NCBI RefSeq assembly: GCF_040581485.1
Contig: NC_090133.1
Location: forward strand, 28,980,139 to 29,044,138
Length of the DNA: 64,000 nt
From: Linepithema humile
Lineage: Eukaryota > Arthropoda > Insecta > Hymenoptera > Formicidae
Reading direction: 5' to 3'
The position numbers were made by a program, and so were the translations under genes. Within the stretch, counting starts at the first letter, position 1, and each line of letters opens with the position of its first letter. Under the pieces are notes generated by a model that was not told the DNA's origin, searched no databases, and was given only the letters and a program-made list of their open reading frames with translations. Shown here in pieces: positions 14,025 through 23,670 of this stretch.

Positions 14025-16593
14025 AGATCGCGATGTTAGGAAACGAGATCGAAAAATTATCTTTGCAAAATCGGGCTTAGAAAATAAATAAATAAATTAT
14101 GAGCGAATTACGATTTAACGTAAAAATGATGTAATTACGTAATTCTAATGCTAATGGCGGAGACGCGTGAATTACAAAGTTATGTAAATTTATTATGTAG
14201 ATTATATCTGGCCGCGGTGAAGTTATCCTTTTCATTGCGGTTAGAGTCTGCTCCGGTTCAGTTCTCGGAACTTTTAATTTTTATCAAAATGTAAATTGCA
14301 TGTGCATCGCGGAGCGATGGCCACGGGCCATTTGTTTAGCAGCAACGTGATTCGTAAGAATTGCGTTTGACTATTGCGGACAACGTCATCGCAATTTTCA
14401 CGCGCCACTAGGGAGGCGGAGAAGGGGCGCCGCGAAAATGAAGTCCACGCGCCCTAGGGTATTCCGAAGCCAGCCGTGCCGCCATGCGAGCGTTCGACGT
14501 GCGATTTTTCCGGGAAATCTATGCTGAATGTACACCCCGTACGTCACGTTTTGCACTTCTTTGTTTCGCGCATGTTGTGTATGGAAAAAAAAAAGAGAGA
14601 GCGGCGTTTTTTCGCGGCGACTTTCGCTTGATTACAAGGCACGCTCTGATTCGCCCTCGATAACGCGCATCTGTTGAACGATTTTTTTTTGGCACTCTAG
14701 AGCGCGTTGGTGGTTTTTTTTTTATTATTCTTTTTCGGTCCTTTTTTAGAATAATAAATGACCAGCCAGTAGCTAGAGTTTAAAAATGCGAAAGAAATAT
14801 GGACAATTGTTACTCGGTAAAAACTGTAATAATTGCCAATAAATTACCGAGGTTCGACGACTCTTGAATCGGTGTAATGCTCTTTTTTATTGAGATGTTA
14901 ATACCAATGTAATTTGTGATAAAACTGATGTAATATCACGAACGATGCTAGTTTTCATCAGTTTCAAAATTAATTACGGAGTTTTGCGCGGAGCGCTAAT
15001 GCGACAAATTAGATATTAATGCGACACTTTTTGCATCGAGTTTGAGTTTCACTAATATTTAACAACTATATAGGTCAGATTCATTTTACATCGGCGGAGC
15101 GATGTAACCGGTGCCGCGCTCGATTTCGCGATAAAATGTATAACACGCCTCACACACGGAATTTATTATCGCTGTGAAAATCAATTGAATATATGCATAA
15201 TAACATCACGATGTAATGATTTTATATTTTAACGGACTAATCGACCGTGTGAACGAAATGCTGCTGTGGGCCATTCGTGATCGGCCTCTGTGTTTTTGCT
15301 CTCGTTAATTTTTTTCGAAACGGGACTTTTTTTTTAGAAAAACATTTTTAGCCAACAAACTCATAAATAAATGAGAAATAGTTTGAACAATTTTATGTTT
15401 TAATATAAGAATTCAGAAATATTAAGACAAGAGATATTAAAGAAGAAGTTTATGTCTTGTTTTAAAAGAACAATGATTAAAACAAATAGAAAGAACAAAG
15501 ATAGAAAATCATTAACTTTATACAATTTCAAGATAATAAATAATTTTTATGTGACGTATAAATAGCACAAAATTAAAAGATCTTTTACGATGCGTTAAGA
15601 TTATTAACAAATTTCATCTATAATATTTATTCGGGAAAAGTTAATGCGTTCTAGTCGCTTTAAAAAATTGTACTGATTCGTACTCCGCGTATTTTCTTCC
15701 AACGCTGCGGAAAATTATTTTCTACACCGGAAAGAGTATACATTTTTTCCTCTCAACGACTGAGTCGACGAATTTTACGGAACACACGCAGTGAAATTTT
15801 TCCATGCCTTCCTTTTTTACAGACTTCCGCTCATTTTGCTTTTAGTATTCTTATAAAACATAAATGTCCAAATAGGTTAGTTGGGGGATATTGGAATTGT
15901 TCATACGTTTCCCGTGAAATAAACTTGAAACTTACACTCGCGCTCCAACTTCCGCGCTGCAACGTATCTGTTGAAGCAACGTCCAGTTACGTTATCAGGA
16001 ATATAATTGATGTAGGGAACTGACGCATATAACGAGACTTTATTATAATAGAGAGTTAGTTATTTGAGGATTTAATCTGAAAATGTGACACTATAAGTAA
16101 AATTGAATAAATATTCTATGAAAAAATTTTTTAATGTTTTTTGAAAATATTTTTTTATATCGTAATTTTCGTGCAAAATCCTCGCGAGTATATTAAAAAA
16201 TAATTATTCTTAAAATAACTTGTTGCAATAAGATTATTTTTCTAATATTTATTTTGAACAGAATCTATTCTTTATTAGACTTACATTTTGATGATTATTT
16301 TATTTGCAACATAAGTTTCTTCTCGAGTAACCATGCGCGACTTTTTCATCACGATCTCGAATTTGGACGTCCGATATTCTTTCGGAATGAATATTTAAAT
16401 CGCGCGTTCGCAACTTTAATAATTCTAATACAGCGCAATATTGGGCTCTTTTCTGCCGGAACTCCGGGCAATAAATTAAATATGAATCAGCTCACGTACG
16501 CGACGGATGAAGCAAGAAACAGGAACGAGACGAGAGGAAGAAACACGAAGCTCGTCGATAAACTCACTCGCCGCGTTCTCGTTTACTGCGCAG

Positions 16594-19447
16594 GTTACGG
16601 CAACATTTGTCCCAGGACGAAATGGGGCAAAGTCGCGACTATAGTGTACGCGATAATAGGAATGCCGCTTTTCCTTCTCTACCTCAGCAATATCGGCGAC
16701 ATACTGGCGAGGAGCTTTAAATGGACGTATGCCCGCTGCTGCCTGTGCAAGTGAGTTCCCACTTCTTCTCATCGAAACGTCATCATTTTTATATTAATCT
16801 CTTGGTATCTCTTTGTTCCTCTCAATAGCGCAAAACGCGTATTGTTGTCGGAATTAATCATCGATCTTAATCTAGGTGTCGCAGAAAACCGCACAGTTCG
16901 CCGACCGAGGAAGCTTCGGAGATGCCGAATGATCTGGACGCGAAAAAAGATCGATGGCAGGTGAGTGACGAATTGGAATTAGCGGCATTCCCGATCGCGC
17001 ATTTTGACGAATGTTGCGCCATGAGCGGAGCGCCGAGTGCTTTCGCACAAAATCCGCCAGAATTAGCGTTGCTAATCCGGCACCGCTAATCAGATACGAA
17101 ATAGAGATAGAAATGAGTACTGTTCGTTCCGTGGCATTAGTCAGGCGTCATTAACGCCTAGGTGCAACACCTGATGTCGAGTAATTTTTCATTTAGAACA
17201 AACGAGGTTACAACGAATTAATCTGTTACAAATGGATGATGTTAAAGGCTAATTCGAGCTAGATCGCGAATGCTGTATGCGTTTGCAAATCTGGTTTATT
17301 AACATGCTAGTAGCTTTAATAAACGTTAATAAACAAGATTTATGGACTCATACAGCATCTGCCTCGAATTAGCCTCTTACTTCGTTCGTATTATTTGTGA
17401 ACAAAACGAACTGTCTTTATTAATTTCGAACGAACTTTGCTTCAAAAAAGTTGAAATTTTAACTTGAATATTGGAGTTTAATATTGGAGATGAACGACAA
17501 ATACTCTCTGTGGAAAATCGATTCTGGTAGTTTTGCGATATCTTATGTAAACGTTGTTTGAGCAGAATTTTCGCCCGCAGACAGTGAACACGTATGGCGG
17601 AGAAGTAGACACAACGAGTTTAGATGAGGAAGAAACTTCGCCGAGAGACGACGACGACGGCGACGGCGTCGACGAGGGCGACGGCAACGACGAGGATGAT
17701 GACGAGAGTGGCAGTTACGATCCTCAGCACGTGACGGTGCCGTTAACTCTGTGTCTCGCCATTATGGTGGGGTGAGTTTGGCAAGAGAAAGAGTCAGAGA
17801 GGGAGGGAGGGAGGGAGGGAGGGAGAGAGAGAAAGATAATCCAGTTGCTAATTAAGAGACAAATCCTTAAGGAACTCGAAAGACAAATGAATTGAAAAGA
17901 ATTTATTTTCTCAAGTTAATTAAAATCGGGAATTTGCTTTAAATTACTAAGTTTGTTTTCATTTAAATTATCAATTCAGCAAAGTAAAATCTTGAAATAT
18001 AATATAATCCTGATGTTAGGAAAATATAAATTACCGATAGTATGGATAGAGTTTGATAAGTATTTTGCTGTTAAATTATAACTTCTTAATCTTTGCGAGC
18101 GAAAATTTGCTTCAAATTTATTGAATTCCTTTCTGTGTAAAGTTTTATTAAAATTAAATCACGAGATGCTTAATATAATATTGTAATTAAAATGTAAAAT
18201 ACAATTTTCCGACAAATTTTATTACAAATCGCAGAATTCAGTTCAAAAGTTATAAATGCCTAATCCGCGAGATCGGGATTTGACCAAATGAGATTGCCAC
18301 TAGATTGCCAAATTCCTCCCAAGTTAAATCAAGATTCTATTAGAGCAAAATCTCTCGAAGTATAACTTCCTACCGCTCCGAGGTAATATTCGACATCGTT
18401 GGATGATCAGTTTCGCGCGAACATTCCGCGAATTAAACTTGAATGTCGAGAAATCGAGAGCACTGGTCGCAAAACTGTCCCCGGACTGACAGGGACTTGC
18501 CTTTGCTTTTTGTCCCCGACAGGTATATCTGGGGCGGCGCGATTCTGTTTTCGAAATGGGAGGACTGGAACATGCTGGACGGTTCCTACTTCTGCTTCGT
18601 CTCTTTGTCGACCATCGGTTTCGGCGACATTGTCCCAGGCGACAAGATCTACTCCGGACAAGGCCTCGATCTGTCTTTCATCTTCTGTTCTATGTACTTA
18701 ATGCTCGGTAAATTTTACATGATACGACCACATGTTCATTACCGCCGCCGAGTTTTAGTTACTTGAAAATTTAAAAGTTAGACTCGCGAGTTTTAGAGCT
18801 TTCTCGAAGGAAGTTCTCTCGGCATTTCTTTCCTGATAAAGAAAAGGCATATTGCATTTGATGTTACGTTACAGATTAAAAATATACGGAAAAAAGTTAT
18901 CCGCGTTTAATCGCGTATTTGAGCTGGCGCTCGCGAACTGAGAGTTAAAAAACTAGATAGTTATTTTTTTTTTTTTTTTTTTTTTTGAGCAATCCGATTG
19001 TGCTATGCTGAATTTTCGACGTGCGCGGAACGGCGCGGTGCGAAGACAACCGTTTTAAAAGGGATCAACCGTTTTTAAAAAATCCTGCAATGCGATTGTG
19101 CCCGCGCCGTTGTGCGCTACGATCGCATTAAGTTCGTTTCGATCAATGCCTGATTGCCGGGCAGATTTTTCGCGGAGATATTCGGGTGCTCTCGAACGCT
19201 CCACTAAACGAGCGGCGCTCTCAATTCGCGCAACAATTCGTGCAATAATAGTTCGTGATAGCTTGTAGTCGCGATTTAATTTCATTCTCCGTATTTCATC
19301 GATGTCAAGAATCATTCACTGATACACTTTGTGTTTTCAGGAATGGCTCTCATTGCCATGTGCTTCAATCTCATGCAAGAGGAGGTCATTGCGAAGATAC
19401 GCAGTCTGATGCGTGTCATCAAATACATCTTCAGGTGTGAAAGATGA
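16594..19447 (+). CDS. Two-pore-domain K+ channel (K2P/TWIK-like), 3' half of gene
   Basis: K2P channels carry background potassium leak across the plasma membrane. Five exons chain in frame: 16594-16750, 16876-16960, 17581-17771, 18523-18707, 19341-19447, about 240 residues. The first exon starts inside the first selectivity filter (phase-1 acceptor, GYGN), followed by M2 (IVYAIIGMPLFLLYLSNIGD), a basic then very acidic cytoplasmic loop (Asp/Glu run in exon 3), M3 (about CLAIMVGYIWGGAIL), the second filter STIGFGD and M4 (LIAMCFNLMQEEV). The exons for M1, the extracellular cap and pore helix 1 were not found, so the gene is partial as annotated. The first-filter intron position is shared with the K2P gene at 42171. 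The stop is TGA followed by C. A strong donor lies 41 nt beyond it, so the C-terminus may be alternatively spliced. The exact K2P subfamily cannot be fixed by eye. Confidence 0.9.
17247..17384. repeat. Intronic inverted repeat (hairpin)
   Basis: Within the K2P intron, 17247-17303 and 17325-17384 are imperfect reverse complements. The outer 12 bp (GGCTAATTCGAG / CTCGAATTAGCC), a 10-bp middle block (ATGCTGTATG) and an inner block ending GTTTATTAAC are all paired. No clear target duplication flanks it. It could be a small MITE or a structured RNA hairpin. Confidence 0.7.
17801..17832. repeat. (GGGA)n microsatellite
   Basis: GGGA units followed by GA, 30 bp into the intron after the K2P donor at 17772. 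Confidence 0.9.
18965..18986. repeat. Poly(T) tract in K2P intron
   Basis: Run of 22 T in the last intron of the first K2P gene. Confidence 0.95.
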
Positions 19448-19737
19448 CGAACGAAGCCCCACGTAATCCTGCACCATCACGACAATCGGTGAGTCAGTAA
19501 ATATTTCTCTCTTTGCGCATTTAAGCATTTTGTTCCAAAATTTCGAGAAAATCGTGCTTTTCCTTAAAGCATTTCTTAAATGTATAATGTCGCGAAAATA
19601 AATTCTCAAAAGGTCTTATTTTTCCAGAAATCAAGAGTATTTTTAATTTTAGCAGAGTAGAATTGCTGCAATTACGTTAATCAATTACATGAGCTTTTTT
19701 TAAATGCTAGATTACAAATTGTAAAGCGAAAGAAATA

Positions 19738-19875
19738 TTTTATATTTTGCCATACAGAAATTTATGAAGACTCTATGTATACAAAATTTTGGAATAATAC
19801 GTGCATTAATTTTCTTGAAAAAAAAATGTCCAAAAACAGGCCATTTTCTTGCCACTCTAAAGTAGAATATTTCCT
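19738..19875. repeat. Dispersed AT-rich repeat, copy 1
   Basis: This segment shares order and sequence blocks (CAGAAATTTATGA, GAATAATA..GT, a TCTTG/poly-A block, then TTTCCTTA) with 29538-29722. It is probably a degenerate transposon-derived repeat. The family is not recognised. Confidence 0.5.
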
Positions 19876-20912
19876 TAATAATCCGATTCCGTGGTGATTC
19901 GTAATTGTTCCAATAGAACATCCGTGGAAGATAGAATAAAATGTTTTTCGCAAATTGAACTAATGAAAGACTAATGAAGAACGAACATCTTACCGTGAGA
20001 TAATATTAAATATTGCACGTTCACTTCTCATGAGAACGACTGCGTTATGTGACAGACGATCTATGCGAGCGGTCGTTTACGCCTTGTAGATGTAACTTTC
20101 ATATTGCCAGTTCTTCTTCGAATCCCCCGCGAGGCGTAAAGAAGTGGAAAGAAGCGAGTACAGTCGAACGATCGAGTAGAATCGTGCGCTATGTCGCGCG
20201 GCAGTAAGAACAACGAGACGGCCGAAGATCGTAAACGATAAATTCTACACGACCACTCGGTAGCGCATGGGAGATACGAGCATTTTATTCTCTTTAGAGA
20301 CAGAGGGGAGAAATACTCTGTAAAATAAATAAAAGCAAAAATATTTTATTATTTTATTAATTAAATTATTGTCCGAAAAATAGCGCGCTGCGTTAAACAT
20401 TAATTTTACGGTGCGCGATCCTCGGAACGGATAAAATAATTGCGGCTGGAAACTTTTTTGGCAAAAGAGTTTCATTATTTCGTGAATTATCACAGTTGGA
20501 ATTTTTTTCGTCCGTTTGTCGGATCGATTGGCGAGAAGCGAACATCCAGACGCGAGAGTGGAGATCAGACGTCGCCGCGCGCGAGAAATATCGATGAACG
20601 ATATCGGAGTTGTCGCTTACGCGTCGAATTGCGCAAAAGAGAAGGGAATTCGGCAGAGACGCGAAGCAAACGACTAAGAAGATGCGGAAACTAAATAAAG
20701 CGCACTACGTAGCGTTACGAAACAAGAGGAGTACGATCGAGTATCGCAAAGCTCGGCGGATGGGTCCAAAAAAATACTATGCAGGGTGAAATTAGAATAC
20801 AAGCGCCTATGAAAACTATCAGGCGACTAAGAGCGATTGGGCGCTCCGATGCGACAAGTTGCTGGCACTCGAATGCGTGATTATGAATAAAATCTCAGGT
20901 ATCTCGATAGAG

Positions 20913-21177
20913 TGGAGTGCCATCGACATCTGAGAATTCCCATCTGATTTCGTCCACTTCACGCTCTCCTTCTGCCGCCGACAAGACGAGCGAGAACGCC
21001 GAAAATATTTTGACCAAAAATACTCCGATCGCCTATCATGATCCTAGGAGGATTCTAAGTACGATACATAAGGCACGTCGACGTATGCAGACGGATTTAG
21101 ATGCACTAAAAACGACCGTCGGGTCTGTGGAGCATCGATTTCTTCGCGTTTCGAGTTTCCATTCCAGTTGTCGCTGA
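20913..21177 (+). CDS. Possible alternative C-terminal exon of first K2P gene
   Basis: An open frame of about 88 codons, Ser/Thr-rich then basic, ending TGA at about 21175. Its frame has a stop at 20908-20910, so it would have to start at a weak acceptor nearby. An AG at 20911-20912 gives a phase that matches either the donor-like TTCAG/GTGTGA at 19434 or the strong ATCG/GTGAGT donor at 19488. A better acceptor at 20898 would lead into another frame that soon stops. There is no recognised domain. It may be chance; included because composition differs from surrounding AT-rich DNA. Confidence 0.2.
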
Positions 21178-21560
21178 TTTCCTCGTAAATATTTCAATTA
21201 CAAAGCGGTAAAAAGCAAAACGCTGCGAATAATGACTTCTAATGAAAATCAAATGCAGTTTTAAATTAAATTTCATATATTTAATTTTGTAATAATGTTA
21301 TAATTATTTTATTACATTTAATTCTCTTATATCTCCAATTGTACATTGAAAGATAACGCATTTGCTTTTCGATTCAACGCGTCGAATTTTAATGTACCGA
21401 AATTTCGAGAAAAAAACAGAATAACTCTTGCGGAATAATTTTAACCTACTTCATTTATGTCTGACGAGCGATCGCGCACTTGAAGAGGAGGCCGACGACG
21501 CCGTTCGACCTCCTCGAGTCGCGCGACGAGAGGACTCGCGAGCGAAGCAAGAGGAGAGCA

Positions 21561-21975
21561 AGGGAGAGAGAGAGAGAGAGGGAGGGAGGAAGAAAGAGAG
21601 GAACATGTATCGGCGGCCTAGGAAAGAAAGCCTTAACAAAGTTAAGCGGCGAAGCCAATGCGGATTCTCGTCATTATTAATGTAATCCAGAAGCGACAAC
21701 AAAAAGTGCATCTGCGTGCGTAATACGAGCGCAGGAAACATTTATAGAGATGTGCATGTGGAAAGACAGAGAGAGAGAGAGAGAGAAATGTAGACGGAAG
21801 AGAGGGTGAAAAGGACGGAGAGGGAGAGACCGGGTCGACGGAACGGGGCTGCGGCTACGCGTTTCTCCCGCATGCGGCCCTCCGTTCTGACGGTGCACAA
21901 CGATACCCGCGCATGCGTCACATCCACCACCGGCGATAAGGGAGGATGAGAAAGAAAGAGAGAGAGAGAGAAAGA
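21561..21975. repeat. GA-rich simple-repeat cluster
   Basis: Three short (GA)n tracts (about 21561-21600, 21769-21786, 21957-21975) in a purine-rich stretch upstream of the TATA element at 22037. The tracts create long Ser-Leu-rich antisense frames, here rejected as genes. GA tracts near insect promoters can bind GAGA-type factors, but that is inference here. Confidence 0.8.
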
Positions 21976-22036
21976 GATGGAAGGAGAAAGAGAGCGCGAT
22001 CCTGCGTCCTGCCGCCGCCACCGGGGGGTGCGTCCG

Positions 22037-22046
22037 TATATATAAA
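22037..22046 (+). promoter_or_regulatory. Candidate TATA box
   Basis: TATATATAAA stands in otherwise GC-rich sequence downstream of GA tracts. A transcription start would be expected near 22070. About 750 nt downstream lies a start codon with a strong splice donor (22801-22822), which supports this as a real plus-strand promoter. Confidence 0.45.
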
Positions 22047-22800
22047 CCGTCGTATACGCTCCTCGCTCGCTTTCGTCGCGCACGGCCCGCGCTCCCGTAC
22101 CGCGCTCCCGTTTTCCTCGCCTTTCGTTCCTCCGCGATAGAAACCCGAGGCCGCGATTCCTGGCAGGGGAGGATCCCGCGCGACTCGCCGCGCGAGAGAG
22201 GATCCCAACGTCGATTCCGAACGTCTCCCCGTCGTCGCCGAGCGCGCCGGAATCGCGCTCTATCGTCCACCGTCGGCTGTCGGTGCGTCGGCTCAATATT
22301 CAACCAGCTCCGAGCGCCCGTCTCAGTGCTGATACAGAATCGTCACAAGTGCGAGAGGGATGATTCGATAGCACGCACACCGGATTTCGTGCGGGAACCG
22401 TGTTCGCCGCGGCGAGTGAATTCCGAGGGAAAATTCGCGACGATTTTTCGACGACGACCGCGGACGGAGAGGAACTCGTTATCGTCCACAGAGGCTCGAC
22501 AGAGCGCCTGGCACGACGGCGTTTGATACAGCGAGAGACAGTGCGCGAATCCTGACGAGTGCGAGCCGACGATTCTTTCTTAGTCGACCGTGCGACAACG
22601 TTTGTCGAAATTCCTTTTGATCGAAAGACACGATGAAGGATTTGCATGACGGATTTACCTCAATTATCTCCCGCTGGCAAGTTTATCACAACAATCTGAC
22701 GAGGACTTAAGACTTGTTTGTGATGACAGTGAACTCTTGTCGACTTGTACCGAGTGCTCGAGTACGTGTTACTTAAGACTCTTAAGAGACACAGGACAAG

Positions 22801-22822
22801 ATGGACATCGACTCGGAACAGA
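22801..22822 (+). other. Candidate first exon end: short ORF start and donor
   Basis: ATG GAC ATC GAC TCG GAA CAG A is followed directly by GTGAGT, a strong donor in phase 1. The sequence upstream (about 22070-22800) has the character of a 5' untranslated exon. If joined to the acceptor at 41990 upstream of the second K2P gene, this ATG would give a 32-codon upstream ORF ending at 42066, before the channel start at 42171. So it may be the distal first exon of that channel, with a roughly 19-kb intron, or belong to another gene. The join is inference. Confidence 0.35.
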
Positions 22823-23480
22823 GTGAGTAATGCGACGCGATTAATTAGATTAGAATTTTATATATTATTCGAGTCACACGCGACAATTGAGTTCTTGCAA
22901 ATAATTATTTTATGAGAATTTAATTATCAAATAATCAAAATCGACGATTAACGTAATGAGACTGATAAAATAAAACCTGTAAATGTAGATATAATGGACA
23001 ATTTTCTTCTTTTTTTTCCGACGCTTTAAAATTTTCGTGCTTTTACCATTTTTTCTCCTATCGAGTAGAATTCCGTAATTGAAAAATCACCCGTGCGATT
23101 TATATCACTCGCGATTTATTCAATTCCCACGTTCCATCCGCGTGAAATTAATCACCTCGTATGTCCAGCGATCGAGCGTTCATTTTTCATAAGAGACACG
23201 CCGAGACAGTCTCGTGGGATAAAGAACGGGAGTGATCCGTGGCGGTCATCGTGGTGCCTCCGGGGATTTCCTCGATGACGCCCCCCCTCCGCTCTTTTTT
23301 CCCCTCGAGAACAGATGTGAAATACTAAAATAAATCGTAGACGATAATCAGTGCAAAATAATCGGAATGCCCGTGACGACGGATTTATCGCGACAAAATT
23401 TCCCGTTAAATGCCTTGCGCGAGCGATCGCGCAAATCGACCACCGGATTATCGAACCAGCTATCCGTTGATATCGGGCGC

Positions 23481-23670
23481 AAGTGATGTCGGTCAATTAT
23501 AGTCAGACATCGTGGACGCCGTAAGTGATACGAGTCGATCATAGTCAGAAGGGCGCAGCGAGAGGGAGAGATACGGATGCACCGGACGGTATATCACGGC
23601 CAAGTGGTATATGTCGACCATATGAGACGCCGTTAGCGATAAGTGATATAGGCCAATTATAAGTCAGCTA
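23481..23670. repeat. Four spaced copies of a ~28-nt motif
   Basis: A motif of the form AAGTGATnnnGGTCAATTATAGTCAG starts at 23481, 23523, 23602 and 23641. Copies 1, 2 and 4 are close; copy 3 is degenerate. Spacing is irregular (42, 79 and 39 nt), which is unlike a simple tandem minisatellite. Confidence 0.6.

Larger units (their letters stand above)
1..16593. other. Intergenic or 5' intronic tract, no gene recognised
   Basis: I find no exon here that I can support. Open frames up to about 150 codons occur, but they have no recognisable domains, often start at non-ATG codons, and many run through simple repeats. GC-rich islands around 2.7-3.2, 4.3-4.6, 6.7-7.0, 8.5-9.3, 11.9-12.2 and 12.8-14.0 kb alternate with AT-rich DNA. 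The missing first exons of the K2P channel that begins (as recognised) at 16594 could lie here or upstream of the window. I looked for a pore-helix exon ending in the expected T-I-G donor and did not find one. Confidence 0.6.

Noticed and set aside
16254..16593. 5' extension of the first K2P exon
   Set aside because: Open but lacks K2P similarity; a CGCAG acceptor sits exactly at 16593/16594 where the filter-1 intron is expected.
21451..22303. Open frames up to 208 codons on the minus strand
   Set aside because: Ser-Leu/Arg-rich products of GA repeats and GC-rich leader sequence; the plus-strand promoter/leader reading is better supported.
23481..23670. CRISPR-like array
   Set aside because: The copies are degenerate with irregular spacing and the DNA is eukaryotic.
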